From: Paenibacillus pini JCM 16418
GTDB lineage: Bacteria; Bacillota; Bacilli; Paenibacillales; Paenibacillaceae
DNA: 64,000 nucleotides
NCBI RefSeq assembly: GCF_000576305.1
Contig: NZ_BAVZ01000005.1
Span: 124,001-188,000, forward strand
Reading direction: 5' to 3'
Shown here: positions 37,795-47,296 of the stretch, piece after piece
Position numbering within the stretch: the first letter of the stretch is position 1
How the letters are laid out: each line of letters starts with the position of its first letter
Notes under the pieces: generated by a model
What the model was told of the DNA's origin: nothing
The model's input: the letters and a program-made list of their open reading frames with translations, nothing else
The model's database searches: none
Program-made: the position numbers and the translations under genes

Positions 37795-37852
37795 CAAATC
37801 AGACTATACTCCGCAGGCGTCGATATCGTTGCGGAGCATAGTCTGATTTTTT
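37795..37852 (+). terminator. Rho-independent terminator of the organosulfur operon
   Basis: A long imperfect stem (AAATCAGACTAT-CTCCGCA with TGCGGAG-ATAGTCTGATTT) is followed by seven T. Confidence 0.92.
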
Positions 37853-38052
37853 TGTAATATGAATACTGATTGTACATATGTAGAGGGTTATCTACTATTT
37901 ATGCCGAAAGCGTTACAGATCGCTACATGATATAGATCAATTCATTCATATTATTGAGCCTTATAAGTCTAAACTATAGTTATAGATTGAAATTCATAGA
38001 AATTAGAAGGGATCATTTTACATTAGGGGAAATTGCACATCGCTGCCGCTCC

Positions 38053-38081
38053 TTGCGGGGGCAAGCATTGACCGATATAAT
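38053..38081 (+). promoter_or_regulatory. Sigma-A promoter for tsaE-tsaB-rimI-tsaD
   Basis: TTGCGG at 38053-38058, a 17-bp spacer and TATAAT at 38076-38081, about 45 bp before the tsaE start. The remaining gap from 37853 to 38052 is AT-rich; a reading frame across it (37954-38196) has no ribosome site and overlaps tsaE, so I take it as non-coding. Confidence 0.7.
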
Positions 38082-38126
38082 GAAGGACGAGTTAAGTAGT
38101 GAAATGAAGCCGAAGGTGGGTCAACA

Positions 38127-38627
38127 TTGGAAGCAAATCATGACGGGAAACCGTTTATATATCGCTCATGCGGACCTGAGGACACCGCACTTTTAGCCGC
38201 ATGGCTTGCAAATGCAGCAGTGCCGGGTACGGTCATTGGGCTAGACGGTGATCTGGGGGCGGGGAAAACCGCATTTTCACAAGCCTTTGCGAAGCAATTA
38301 GGGGTACGTGGCATTGTGAACAGCCCTACATTTACAATTATTAAAGAGTATGAAGGACGACTGCCCTTTTATCATATGGATGTGTACCGTATATCGCTTG
38401 AAGAAGCAGAGGATCTTGGACTGGATGAATATTTCTATGGAGATGGCGTGAGTCTGGTAGAGTGGGCGCAAATTATTACAGAGATGCTGCCTAAGCCACA
38501 TCTGCATATTTTCATTGAAACGACAGGACCAGACGAACGGAAAATTACAGTTGAGGGTTTTGGAGATCCTTATATAAAATGGTGCAGCAGCCTCAACGAG
38601 AATGGAGTCTTACACAATGAATCATGA
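38127..38627 (+). CDS. tsaE: tRNA threonylcarbamoyladenosine biosynthesis ATPase
   Basis: The 166-residue P-loop protein has Walker A GDLGAGKTAFSQAFA, NSPTFTIIKEYEG and FYHMDVYRI. With TsaB and TsaD it makes the t6A modification at position 37 of ANN-decoding tRNAs. The start is a TTG at 38127, placed after GAAGGTGG; no ATG start fits. It overlaps the tsaB start by 11 bp. The order tsaE-tsaB-rimI-tsaD is standard in Bacillales. Confidence 0.93.
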   Translation: MEANHDGKPFIYRSCGPEDTALLAAWLANAAVPGTVIGLDGDLGAGKTAFSQAFAKQLGVRGIVNSPTFTIIKEYEGRLPFYHMDVYRISLEEAEDLGLDEYFYGDGVSLVEWAQIITEMLPKPHLHIFIETTGPDERKITVEGFGDPYIKWCSSLNENGVLHNES

Positions 38628-39399
38628 AAACTCGCAGCCGCTTCGGCGGTTCTTGGTGCTGGATACATCCACAGCCTGCCTGGCTTTGGCGGTTATGGAG
38701 AATGACCGAGTGCTCCACGCCCTGAAGGCTTCGGGTGAGCGTAATCATTCGGTGCATTTGTTACCTTTAACGAAAAAAGTATTGCAAGAAGCAGGCATAG
38801 CCATGTCAGAACTGGATGGCATTGCCGTTGGCGTTGGACCGGGTTCTTATACCGGCACTCGTATTGCTGTGACTGGGGCGAAGACGCTTGCCTGGGCCTC
38901 CAATATTCCTATTTCTGGTATTTCCAGTATACATGCACTTGCGTGGAGCGGGCTAGAAACGGGTCTCGCAAAGCTAACTTCGGTGGATGAAAAATTACGC
39001 TGGATCGTTCCGATGATAGATGCTAGACGCGGTCAGGCATATACCGCTCTTTTTACCACACAAGGGCAAAAGCAGCCTCTTCGTATGAAGGATGACGGCA
39101 TCCGTCTTATGCAGCAGTGGCTGGAAGAACTGGAGCTATTGCTTGAGCAGACACCCCAGGAAGAACAACCTGATGAAATATGGTTTGTTGGTGAACCTAA
39201 TCAGCATATTGAACTGCTTGAACAGCCACGTTTACTCATGGATGGTAAAATTCATATCATCCCTTGTGATATGGAGGGAGCGCCTGTTGGACGACTTGGA
39301 GCAGATACGTTGATGCAAGGAAATTATGATGATTTGCATACATTAGTGCCTAACTATACGCAGCTTGCAGAGGCCGAGAAGCTTCTCCATAAGCCGTGA
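38617..39399 (+). CDS. tsaB: tRNA threonylcarbamoyladenosine biosynthesis protein TsaB
   Basis: This 260-residue ASKHA-fold protein begins FLVLDTSTACLALAVMENDRVL and has ERNHSVHLLPL and GVGPGSYTGTRIAVTGAKTLAWA. It pairs with TsaD as a platform in t6A synthesis. The ATG at 38617 with GGAG at 38604 is preferred to the ATG at 38602, which lacks a good ribosome site. It lies between tsaE and rimI. Confidence 0.93.
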   Translation: MNHENSQPLRRFLVLDTSTACLALAVMENDRVLHALKASGERNHSVHLLPLTKKVLQEAGIAMSELDGIAVGVGPGSYTGTRIAVTGAKTLAWASNIPISGISSIHALAWSGLETGLAKLTSVDEKLRWIVPMIDARRGQAYTALFTTQGQKQPLRMKDDGIRLMQQWLEELELLLEQTPQEEQPDEIWFVGEPNQHIELLEQPRLLMDGKIHIIPCDMEGAPVGRLGADTLMQGNYDDLHTLVPNYTQLAEAEKLLHKP

Positions 39400-39418
39400 A
39401 GGGAGTCTTTAAATAGTC

Positions 39419-39937
39419 ATGGAAGAGGAGAGAACACAAGAGAATTCGGGCTTAACTTTCCGAGTGATGAAGGTAGAGGATATTCCGAACGTTATGGTGA
39501 TTGAGCATGAAGCTTTTACCCTCCCTTGGACGGAGGAAGCATTCCATAATGAGCTTATTCATAATCATTTTGCTCGTTATATGATTATGGAGTGGGAGGG
39601 TCATACCATTGGTTATGCTGGAATGTGGACTATTATTGACGAGGCTCATGTGACGAATGTTGCCGTACTCGAAGCCTATCGAGGCCGTAAATGGGGAGAG
39701 CGACTATTAACAGAATTAATGGATATGGCATCGCGGATGGGTATGATACGAATGACGCTTGAAGTCCGAGTGTCTAATTACGTGGCGCAGCATTTATATC
39801 AGAAAAAAGGATTCGAGCCTGCCGGTCTCCGTAAGGGTTATTATTCGGATAACCAAGAGGATGCCATGATTATGTGGGCAGAGCTACCTGCAGCTCCGCA
39901 TGATGATAGCGAGGAAGGAAGCGTAACTTACGAATGA
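39419..39937 (+). CDS. rimI: Ribosomal protein bS18-alanine N-acetyltransferase
   Basis: The 172-residue GNAT has FTLPWTEEAFHNEL, then THVTNVAVLEAYRGRKWGERLLTEL-like acetyl-CoA loop (AHVTNVAVLEAYRGRKWGERLL) and NYVAQHLYQKKGFEPAGLRKGYYSDNQEDAMIMW, all typical of RimI. The usual RxxGxG is RGRKWG. It acetylates the N-terminus of S18; in Gram-positives other targets are possible. It overlaps tsaD by 4 bp. Confidence 0.9.
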   Translation: MEEERTQENSGLTFRVMKVEDIPNVMVIEHEAFTLPWTEEAFHNELIHNHFARYMIMEWEGHTIGYAGMWTIIDEAHVTNVAVLEAYRGRKWGERLLTELMDMASRMGMIRMTLEVRVSNYVAQHLYQKKGFEPAGLRKGYYSDNQEDAMIMWAELPAAPHDDSEEGSVTYE

Positions 39938-40983
39938 ATGAACAACTTGAACAGGAACAATATCAACCCTGCTATATACTTTCGGTAGAGACAAGCTGTG
40001 ATGAAACAGCCGTTGCGGTTATTAAGGATGGTAAAGAGGTACTCAGTAATGTAGTAGCTAGTCAGATTGAGTCACATAAGGCGTTTGGAGGCGTCGTTCC
40101 GGAGGTCGCCTCGCGCAAGCATGTCGAAACGATTACTTTAATGCTCGAAGAAGCTGTGACAGCCTCAGGAATTAGCATGCAAGATCTATCGGCCATTGCG
40201 GTAACGCAAGGACCGGGACTTGTAGGTGCGTTGCTCGTAGGCGTTGTCGCAGCAACAAGCCTTGCACTTGCACTCTCGAAACCGCTTATTGGTACACATC
40301 ATATTGCTGGGCATATATATGCCAATGCACTTGTAGCGGATATTAAATATCCATGCATGGCGCTTGTCGTTTCAGGTGGACATACAGAGCTTGTCCATAT
40401 TCCGCGCGAAGGGCATTTCGAAGTCATCGGTCGTACAAGGGATGATGCCGTAGGCGAGGCTTATGACAAGGTCGCTCGTGCGATAGGTTTTCCTTATCCA
40501 GGTGGTCCTTATGTGGATCGCCTTGCTATGGCGTCGGAAGAATCAATTGATTTGCCACGTTCATGGCTTGAGCCGAATTCTTACGATTTCAGTTTCAGTG
40601 GATTGAAGTCTGCTGTGCTCAATGTAGTGAATCAGCGCAAAATGCGTGGTGAACCGCCGATGGAAGGTGCCATCGCACGTGGATTCCAGGAATCTGTGGT
40701 AGAAGTGCTTGTCACTAAAGCAATTCGTGCTGTTAAAGCATATGAAGTGAAGCAGCTCCTATTATGCGGTGGTGTAGCGGCGAATCGTGGAATACGAGCG
40801 GAACTCACTCGTGTCTGCGAGCAAGAAGGAATCGAGCTTCTCATTCCGCCGTTTGAATATTGCACCGATAATGGGGCTATGATAGGTGCAGCAGCTTATT
40901 TGAAATGGAAGCATCAGCAGTTCAATGATTTAGATATGAAAGCTTCACCCCAATTATCGCTGGAAGAATGGTCAGTGAATTAG
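39934..40983 (+). CDS. tsaD: tRNA N6-adenosine threonylcarbamoyltransferase
   Basis: This 349-residue catalytic subunit of t6A synthesis transfers the threonylcarbamoyl group to A37. Visible motifs are SVETSCDETAVAVI, the metal-binding THHIAGHIYANAL (HxxxH), VSGGHTELV, DDAVGEAYDKVAR and LLLCGGVAANRGIR. Length is normal. The start lies in an ATGA overlap with rimI. No clear terminator follows before the leuA promoter. Confidence 0.95.
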   Translation: MNEQLEQEQYQPCYILSVETSCDETAVAVIKDGKEVLSNVVASQIESHKAFGGVVPEVASRKHVETITLMLEEAVTASGISMQDLSAIAVTQGPGLVGALLVGVVAATSLALALSKPLIGTHHIAGHIYANALVADIKYPCMALVVSGGHTELVHIPREGHFEVIGRTRDDAVGEAYDKVARAIGFPYPGGPYVDRLAMASEESIDLPRSWLEPNSYDFSFSGLKSAVLNVVNQRKMRGEPPMEGAIARGFQESVVEVLVTKAIRAVKAYEVKQLLLCGGVAANRGIRAELTRVCEQEGIELLIPPFEYCTDNGAMIGAAAYLKWKHQQFNDLDMKASPQLSLEEWSVN

Positions 40984-41021
40984 CCGTATAGATAAAGGGG
41001 ATTATTTAGGTATCTACCCTA

Positions 41022-41051
41022 TTGACATCTTTTGGATTATACCGTTATAAT
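41022..41051 (+). promoter_or_regulatory. Strong sigma-A promoter of the leuA leader
   Basis: Consensus TTGACA at 41022-41027, an 18-bp spacer, and consensus TATAAT at 41046-41051, with predicted transcription start near 41058. Both hexamers are perfect, as expected for a gene controlled by leader termination rather than at initiation. Confidence 0.9.
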
Positions 41052-41057
41052 CATTAA

Positions 41058-41431
41058 AAATTACTGATTTGATATGACAGCAAACGCGATGAACAGAAGT
41101 AGTAAGGATATTCCGGGATGATAGAGAGCTGCGGGTTGGTGCAACGCAGTCGAAGGAACCTGAAACTCGTCTGGAAGCGGAGCAGTGGAACACGGCGCAT
41201 GATTTTGTCCGCCGGACCGGTAGTGCACACCGGGAAAGTACATGGCTACGGTTAGCTCCGTGAGAAGGCATGCAGCTTTGCCAAACACTGAAGATTCAGT
41301 GAAGAGGTGAGCAGCTATTGAGGGGTTTTCTTATATTCCAGTAGTTCTAGGAATGGGAAAGCAACAAGAGTGGTACCGCGAAGGTTAACAGCCTGTCGTC
41401 TCTTGCATTACAGAGATGGCAGGCTTTTTTG
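41058..41431 (+). promoter_or_regulatory. T-box riboswitch 1 (leucine specifier CUC)
   Basis: The leader contains the T-box hallmarks in order: stem I with AGAGAG and GGTTGGTGCAACG, a specifier loop with GAAACTCG in which CTC (41166-41168, Leu) is followed by a purine, and the T-box sequence AGAGTGGTACCGCG (41368-41380). The terminator GCCTGTCGTCTCT/AGAGATGGCAGGC with a T-run is at 41391-41430. The T-box bulge TGGT would pair with an ACCA tRNA end whose discriminator is A, as in tRNA-Leu. Uncharged tRNA-Leu should promote read-through to a second T-box and leuA. Confidence 0.93.
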
Positions 41432-41461
41432 TGCGCTTTTGAAGCAGAAATGTTTGATATA

Positions 41462-41786
41462 TAGGTGAAAACGTGATGAACGGGAGCAAGTACAGGGGCA
41501 ATGTCCACAGAGAGCTGCGGTTGGTGCGACGCAGTGACAGTAACCTTGGAAACTCGCCCGGAAGCGGGACGCTGGAACGTGGGAGATCGTAAGTCATAGA
41601 TCATTCATGAGTAGAGTGTCAACGGCTAACCCCCGTTATAGCTTTTGCTAACTGTATTCGATCCGAATGGGTTTGTAAAAGATGAGTGGGGTGCCTAGGT
41701 TAATAGCCGCTAGGGCACCAACAAGAGTGGTACCGCGGAAGGTGAAGGCCTGTCGTCTCTTTGAATAAGAGATGGCAGGCTTTTTC
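41462..41786 (+). promoter_or_regulatory. T-box riboswitch 2 (leucine specifier CUC), tandem
   Basis: A second complete T-box follows 30 bp later: ACGTGATGAACGGG start, AGAGAG, GGTTGGTGCGACG, GGAAACTCG with CTC (41553-41555) in the specifier loop, AGAGTGGTACCGCGG (41725-41738) and a terminator (41748-41785) almost identical to the first. The similarity of both copies suggests duplication. No separate promoter is seen for it. The rest of the leader (41787-42001) shows only the leuA ribosome site GAGGAGG. Confidence 0.92.
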
Positions 41787-42001
41787 TGTATGCTCTTAGG
41801 AGCATATGGTTATGCAAAGTGTTCCATCAACATGGGTGAGAGACGAAAATCAACATTAAATTGGGATGGTTATATGATGTTTTCGCTGCCGGCAGCAGTG
41901 GGTGGGAAAAGGCGGTCACAAGTCGACATGTGGCTGTGAAGTAGACATTTGAAGAGGCAAGAAGCCATAAATATAAATAACATTTCTGAGGAGGAAATAG
42001 G

Positions 42002-43546
42002 ATGACTAACAAATCTAGAATTCAAATTTTTGATACAACACTGCGTGATGGAGAGCAGGCACCAGGTGCAAGTATACAGCCCGAACAGAAGCTGGCGCTG
42101 GCGATTAAGCTGGCTGAGCTTGGAGTCGATGTTATGGAGCCGGGTTTCCCGGTCTCAAGTCCTGGTGAGTTTGCTGCGGTTCAAGCGATCTCTAGAGAGC
42201 TTCAGCAGCTGGAAATCTGCGGATTTGCTAGAGCAGTTCGTGGTGATATTGATGCCGCGGTTAAAGCGACTCAAGATGCTGCGCGTCGTCGTATTCATCT
42301 ATTCATCTCTTCTTCCGACATTCATCTGAAGCATCAGATGCGAATCAGTCGTAAGGAAGCTGTCGCTCTAGCTCGTGAAATGACAGCTTATGCAAAACAG
42401 TTCTCAGACATTGTTGAGTTTACAGCTATGGATGCGGCACGTACGAATATGGATGATCTGATTGAAATGGTTGAAGTCGCCATTGAAGAAGGAGCAACAA
42501 TCATCAACCTGCCGGATACTGTAGGCTACGCTCTGCCCCAGGAATATGGGGAAATGTTCCGCAGAGTTCGTGAGGGTGCACGTGGTGGAAAGAGCGTGCA
42601 ATACAGCGCGCACTGTCATAATGATCTGGGTTTGGCCGTAGCTAACAGCTTGGCTGCTATCCAAAATGGTGCTTCACAAGTCGAGGTTACCATCAATGGT
42701 ATTGGCGAGCGTACAGGTAACTGTGCGCTGGAAGAACTAGTTATGGCGATTGAAACTCGAAGTGATGTTCTAGATTTCTCTACAGGAATAGCAATCAATC
42801 AACTGTATGAAACATCTCGTCTGATCAGCAATGCGATGCATTTCCCAATGGCGTATAATAAGCCGATTGTGGGAAGAAATGCATTCCAGCATGAATCAGG
42901 TATTCATCAGGATGGACTACTGAAGGATCGGAGTACCTACGAAATTATGAATCCTGAGAAAATGGGCATTCCTCGTAACATGATCGTTCTAGGTAAGCAT
43001 TCTGGACGACATGCATTGAAAGATCGTCTGGCACGCTACGGGATTGCAATGGAAGGTGCGGAGCTGAACAAACTGTATGATGATTTCAAAGAAACTGCCG
43101 ATAAACAAAAGGTCGTCAGTGATGATCAGTTGCTGCAACTGGTAAGTCATACGCTAGGTAAACCAACCCAAATGTATGAACTAGGTGAAGTTCAGGTTAT
43201 TGCAGGTAGTGGGCAGAACAGAGTTGCAGCCGTATCGCTTCGTCATCTGCATAGTCAGCAAGAAACCTCACATTCCTGCACAGGGAAGGGGCCTCTGGAA
43301 GCAGTCATCGCGGCCATTAGCCAAGGCATAGATGCTGAGATTATATTTGGGGATCTAGAACTACATTCACTGAGTGGCGGTGAGGATGCCCATGCAGAAG
43401 CGGCGATCACAGTTGAACGTAAGGGCAAGGTATACCGCGGAACAGCAAGTCATCAGGATATTGTCATGGCCGCAGGGCTAGCCTATGTGGCTGCATGCAA
43501 CAGTGCTGTCCTATCTGCAAATGATATTGAAGCTGTAGAGGTGTAG
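42002..43546 (+). CDS. leuA: 2-isopropylmalate synthase
   Basis: This enzyme condenses acetyl-CoA with 2-ketoisovalerate, the first committed step of leucine synthesis. The 514-residue protein has the DRE-TIM signature [16 protein letters not shown] at the N-terminus, [64 protein letters not shown], and a C-terminal LeuA dimer/regulatory domain (from about residue 385) that binds leucine for feedback inhibition. It stands alone, not with leuBCD, and is controlled by two leucine T-boxes. GAGGAGG precedes the ATG. Confidence 0.96.
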   Translation: MTNKSRIQIFDTTLRDGEQAPGASIQPEQKLALAIKLAELGVDVMEPGFPVSSPGEFAAVQAISRELQQLEICGFARAVRGDIDAAVKATQDAARRRIHLFISSSDIHLKHQMRISRKEAVALAREMTAYAKQFSDIVEFTAMDAARTNMDDLIEMVEVAIEEGATIINLPDTVGYALPQEYGEMFRRVREGARGGKSVQYSAHCHNDLGLAVANSLAAIQNGASQVEVTINGIGERTGNCALEELVMAIETRSDVLDFSTGIAINQLYETSRLISNAMHFPMAYNKPIVGRNAFQHESGIHQDGLLKDRSTYEIMNPEKMGIPRNMIVLGKHSGRHALKDRLARYGIAMEGAELNKLYDDFKETADKQKVVSDDQLLQLVSHTLGKPTQMYELGEVQVIAGSGQNRVAAVSLRHLHSQQETSHSCTGKGPLEAVIAAISQGIDAEIIFGDLELHSLSGGEDAHAEAAITVERKGKVYRGTASHQDIVMAAGLAYVAACNSAVLSANDIEAVEV

Positions 43547-43547
43547 G

Positions 43548-43592
43548 AAAAAAGCATTAGTCGAGATTACGATCCCGACTAATGCTTTTATT
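43548..43592 (+). terminator. Rho-independent terminator after leuA
   Basis: The stem AAAAGCATTAGTCG pairs with CGACTAATGCTTTT, with a T-rich tail, starting just after the stop codon. Confidence 0.9.
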
Positions 43593-43650
43593 TGTGGATT
43601 CATTCGACATAAAAAGGTGTAATAATTAGGTTAGCCTATGCTTGTCAAGA

Positions 43651-43909
43651 TGTGGACAACGTTATCCACATCTTCCAGCAAATTTGTGTGCAAAACGCTG
43701 AACTTCAAGTCAGAAGCGGACTTTAGAACTACTTGAAAGCGTGGATATTATTTTCATGTTAAATCTGTGTAAAATGTGGACAATGTGGATAACTTGGTGG
43801 ATAAAAGTGGATATTCTTAAAAAAGGTTCATTTTATCCTAAAAAAAGGCCCCAAGGGCCATGGTAAAACCAGAGTTATGCACTTTTTATGGGGATAAGGT
43901 TGTGTATAA
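43651..43909. promoter_or_regulatory. DnaA-box cluster (non-coding)
   Basis: Six 9-mers match or nearly match the DnaA box TTATNCACA. Exact matches are at 43662-43670 (+), 43784-43792 (-) and 43901-43909 (-). One-mismatch forms are TTGTCCACA at 43651-43659 (-) and 43775-43783 (-), and TTATCCACC at 43796-43804 (-). The first two form an inverted pair, and 43775-43804 holds three boxes head to tail. An AT-rich stretch follows (43915-43940). No dnaA or dnaN gene is near, so this is not the main origin. It could be a DnaA-titration or initiation-control cluster like those described around the B. subtilis chromosome. Confidence 0.65.
43839..43859 (-). terminator. Terminator of the ABC-F gene
   Basis: Read on the - strand, GGCCC/GGGCC around a short loop is followed by seven T (the A-run at 43840-43846). 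It lies about 140 bp beyond the ABC-F stop codon, inside the DnaA-box region. Confidence 0.6.
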
Positions 43910-44000
43910 GTGTATTTGTGAAAATAAAAAATATTTTTGGGACATTTGACAAAATTGTTTCTAACGACAATTGTTATCGCATTGTTTACCTATCGCACTA

Positions 44001-45953
44001 TTATTCTGCTGCTAGTGTTTCCCATTCCTCATAGACCTCATCAAGCGTTGATTTCTTCTGCTCCTGTTGTTTCTGATGCTCCTGAAGGGCCATATAATCT
44101 TGAAACACTTCCGGTCGTGCCATTTCAGCTTCTAATGCTGCTATTTCATTCTCAAGCGTCTGAATTTGTTCCTCCAGCGAGGTAAGCTTACGCTGACGGG
44201 TACGTTCTTCACGTTTGGCTTGTTTATCAGCTTCAAAAGAAGCAACGCCTGGTTTATCAGACGCATCAGCGGATGTATCTGTTTTCGAAGATTTAGAGCT
44301 ACTACTTTGCTCCATCGCCTCCAGCTTCAATTCGGCAAGTTCCTGCTTTTTAGCCGTATAATCGTCATAATTTCCTAGGAACAGATCCGCTCCCTCAGGA
44401 TGTAGTTCGATCACACGTTCAGCCATTTTATTCAAAAAATAACGGTCATGCGAAATAAACAGTAACGTTCCTTCATAATCAATCAGTGCAGATTCCAACA
44501 CTTCTCTACTATAAAGGTCGAGATGGTTCGTAGGCTCATCCAGAATGAGCATGTTTGCTTCTAGAAGCATCAGCTTGGCTAGCGAGACACGGGCTTTTTC
44601 TCCACCGCTGAGCGCAGCAATTTTCTTAAGTACATCCTCACCGCTAAATAGGAAGTTACCCAGAACCGTACGAATTCTAGCTTCCTCCATATGAGGATAT
44701 TCGCTCCATAGTTCTTCCAGCACGGTATTATTCGAATTAAGGTTGGTTTGTTCCTGATCGTAGTAGGCAAGTTTAACCTTGGTACCCCACTGAATCGTAC
44801 CTTCCGCGGGACGGTTAGTTCCAGTCATACATTTAAGCAGTGTGGACTTACCAATACCGTTAGGGCCGATTAGGGCTACAGTCTCACCGCGCCGCATATC
44901 AAAAGAAACATGACGGAAAAGGAACTGTGGAGGCTCGAAAGAAACCGCGAGATCCTTGACTTGTACGACTTCTTTGCCTGACATATATTCGACTTCAAAA
45001 GAAAAGTGAGCTCTCTTCAGATCACCTAAGGGTTTATCCAATCGATCCATGCGATCCAAAGCCTTGCGGCGGCTTTGCGCACGTTTGGTTGTGGAAGCTC
45101 GAACGATATTTTGCTGGACAAACGTTTCCATTCTGGAGATCTCATCCTGTTGCTTCTCATATTGCTTCATCTGCGACTCATATTCGGCAGCTTTAAGCTC
45201 CGTGTAACGACTATAGTTACCTGTATAGCGCTTCGCCTGATGACGTTCAATCTCCACAATGGTGGTCACCAGTCGGTCAAGGAAATACCGGTCATGGGAA
45301 ACAACAAGTAGGGCACCTGAATAAGCACGCAGATAGTCTTCTAGCCAAGTCAGCGTTTGAATGTCCAAATGGTTGGTAGGCTCATCGAGCATAAGTAGGT
45401 CAGGAGCCAGTAGAAGAATACGAGCGAGTGCTAACCGGGTTTTCTGACCTCCACTTAGTGTATTAACAGATGTGTCCGGCGGGAAATCGCCAAAGCCCAT
45501 GCCGTGTAATACACTGCGGATTCGCGTCTCCATTTCATAGCCGCCTTGATCCTTAAACATGTCCTGACGGACTGCGTAACGATCAAGCAAATCTTGATAT
45601 TTCTTGGGGTTATCCATGAATGCAGGATCAGCAATTTGCTGCTCCATCGTACGTAATTCTTGTTCTGCTTCTATTAAAGGAGTAAATACGTTCAGCATTT
45701 CTTCCCAAATCGTACGATCGGAATGCAGTCCGCTATTTTGCGCTAAATAACCAATCGTTGTTTCTTTTGCTTTATAAATTTGTCCGCTGTCATAGGACAT
45801 TTCACCCGCAAGAATTTTAAGTAACGTAGACTTACCAGCACCGTTAACGCCAACGAGTCCTACGCGCTCCTTTTCCAAAACTTGCAGATTAATTCCTTCT
45901 AGGACGGGAATAATTCCATATAATTTTTGAATACCAGCAGCTTGAAGAAGCAT
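44001..45953 (-). CDS. ABC-F family ATP-binding protein (YdiF/Uup-like)
   Basis: The 650-residue soluble protein has two ABC domains without membrane parts: Walker A GVNGAGKSTLLK and GPNGIGKSTLLK, signatures LSGGQKTRLALA and LSGGEKARVSLA, and Walker B LLMLDEPTNHLD and MLILDEPTNHLD. A linker of about 80 residues between them and a charged C-terminal coiled coil (from about residue 535) are typical of ABC-F proteins, which act on ribosomes. Some members protect against antibiotics; this housekeeping-like context favours a translation-factor role. The ATG at 45953 is chosen for its GGAGG spacing. Confidence 0.93.
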   Translation of the reverse strand: MLLQAAGIQKLYGIIPVLEGINLQVLEKERVGLVGVNGAGKSTLLKILAGEMSYDSGQIYKAKETTIGYLAQNSGLHSDRTIWEEMLNVFTPLIEAEQELRTMEQQIADPAFMDNPKKYQDLLDRYAVRQDMFKDQGGYEMETRIRSVLHGMGFGDFPPDTSVNTLSGGQKTRLALARILLLAPDLLMLDEPTNHLDIQTLTWLEDYLRAYSGALLVVSHDRYFLDRLVTTIVEIERHQAKRYTGNYSRYTELKAAEYESQMKQYEKQQDEISRMETFVQQNIVRASTTKRAQSRRKALDRMDRLDKPLGDLKRAHFSFEVEYMSGKEVVQVKDLAVSFEPPQFLFRHVSFDMRRGETVALIGPNGIGKSTLLKCMTGTNRPAEGTIQWGTKVKLAYYDQEQTNLNSNNTVLEELWSEYPHMEEARIRTVLGNFLFSGEDVLKKIAALSGGEKARVSLAKLMLLEANMLILDEPTNHLDLYSREVLESALIDYEGTLLFISHDRYFLNKMAERVIELHPEGADLFLGNYDDYTAKKQELAELKLEAMEQSSSSKSSKTDTSADASDKPGVASFEADKQAKREERTRQRKLTSLEEQIQTLENEIAALEAEMARPEVFQDYMALQEHQKQQEQKKSTLDEVYEEWETLAAE

Positions 45954-46122
45954 GTTCCGTGCGACCTCCATCTATCATGTTATGCTCATTAGTTTACATG
46001 AAAAAAAACGATTGCGCGACTAATGGGGCAGGACTTCGGGTCATCCTTGGCGAAAAGGACGCAACAGTGGTAAACTAAGAGCAAATCAACATATTCAGGA
46101 TGATTGAGGAAGGCTGCTTGAC

Positions 46123-46770
46123 ATGAACCCTACAGATTCATTACAACAAAAGAAAGCCGAGTTGCGTAAAGTGATGGCTTCTGCGAGAAATACAGCTTCC
46201 GCTGAAGAACGATTTACCTGGTCGAAAGAGGCATGTGATCATGCCGCAGACTGGCTACAGTCTCGGTCGATCGAGAGCCTATTAGTGTATGTGCCTTTTC
46301 GTAGTGAGCTGGACACGCGTCCACTGATTGAGTGGGCTTGGCGGCAGGGAATCGATGTGTACGTTCCAAGGTGTATCCGCGAGACGTGCACAATGAATAT
46401 GGTTCAGCTACGCGAATGGGATGAATTGATACATGGTGCATATGGCATAGCGGAACCGGATCCGCTTCGTTGCCAAGTAGCTGATCCAGACTTCGTCCCG
46501 GAAGCTGTAATCGTTCCCGGTCTAGCATTCGATCTCCTTGGAGGTCGTCTTGGATATGGGAGCGGCTATTACGACAGGTTACATGAAGAGCTCATGCGAC
46601 TGGAGAAACTAGGTTCTAAGAAGTCTGTATGGATTGGGATAGGGTTCGATCTACAGGTTTTGCCCGAGATTCCAATGGCAGAGCTGGATGTACGTCTTCA
46701 TAGCCTGATAACGGAGAATGGATTGCGAAGTGGCAATAAGGAGGAAGAAGATGGATCTGACACATTTTAA
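46123..46770 (+). CDS. 5-formyltetrahydrofolate cyclo-ligase
   Basis: The 215-residue enzyme uses ATP to convert 5-formyl-THF to 5,10-methenyl-THF, recycling folate. Family motifs are [41 protein letters not shown] and the nucleotide-binding [31 protein letters not shown] lies upstream of the ATG. Its 3' end overlaps moaC by 20 bp, so the two are coupled. A TTGGCG-18-TAAACT promoter candidate is seen at about 46050-46079. Confidence 0.92.
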   Translation: MNPTDSLQQKKAELRKVMASARNTASAEERFTWSKEACDHAADWLQSRSIESLLVYVPFRSELDTRPLIEWAWRQGIDVYVPRCIRETCTMNMVQLREWDELIHGAYGIAEPDPLRCQVADPDFVPEAVIVPGLAFDLLGGRLGYGSGYYDRLHEELMRLEKLGSKKSVWIGIGFDLQVLPEIPMAELDVRLHSLITENGLRSGNKEEEDGSDTF

Positions 46771-47224
46771 CGAACAGGGTAGAGCAAAGATGGTAGATGT
46801 ATCCGATAAAGAGGTCACCGTTCGAACAGCGGTTGCGAGCACGAAGGTGACGATGAACCCCGATACATTATCAAGAATTAAGGCTGGAAAAATCGGTAAG
46901 GGTGATGTGCTTGCTGTAGCTCAGGTAGCCGGTATTATGGCAGCTAAGAAGACATCGGACTGGATTCCAATGTGTCATCCACTTCCACTGTCCGGTATTA
47001 ATATTCATTTTACAGATAACGATGATAATGAACTTTATATAGAAGGAACTGTGAAGACCACAGGTAAAACAGGTGTTGAGATGGAGGCACTGACTGCGGT
47101 CTCGGCTGCTGCACTTACCGTGTATGATATGTGTAAGGCACTGCAGAAGGATATGGTCATTGGTCCGACCTTACTCAATTCTAAGACCGGTGGCAAGAGC
47201 GGGGATTACCAACTAGAATCTTAA
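46751..47224 (+). CDS. moaC: Cyclic pyranopterin monophosphate synthase
   Basis: The 157-residue MoaC makes cPMP from the MoaA product in molybdenum cofactor synthesis. Motifs are [51 protein letters not shown] and [38 protein letters not shown]. The ATG at 46751 with AAGGAGG six bases upstream is preferred to the longer frame from 46718. It is followed by mogA. Confidence 0.95.
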   Translation: MDLTHFNEQGRAKMVDVSDKEVTVRTAVASTKVTMNPDTLSRIKAGKIGKGDVLAVAQVAGIMAAKKTSDWIPMCHPLPLSGINIHFTDNDDNELYIEGTVKTTGKTGVEMEALTAVSAAALTVYDMCKALQKDMVIGPTLLNSKTGGKSGDYQLES

Positions 47225-47296
47225 ATAAGATTCGATTACATAGGAACGAAATCGTAGGGCGATACGTTCACAGATTAGAGGAGGAGGGATGATCAT

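Noticed and set aside
37954..38196. 80-codon frame upstream of tsaE
   Set aside because: It begins with TTG without a ribosome site, covers the tsaE promoter and overlaps tsaE in another frame.
41014..41604. Open frames on the - strand across the T-box region
   Set aside because: The sequence is fully explained by the two T-box RNAs; the frames have no ribosome sites and share no family features.
43590..43945. Chromosomal replication origin
   Set aside because: DnaA boxes are present, but dnaA, dnaN, recF, rpmH and gyr genes are absent nearby; the flanks are leuA and an ABC-F gene.
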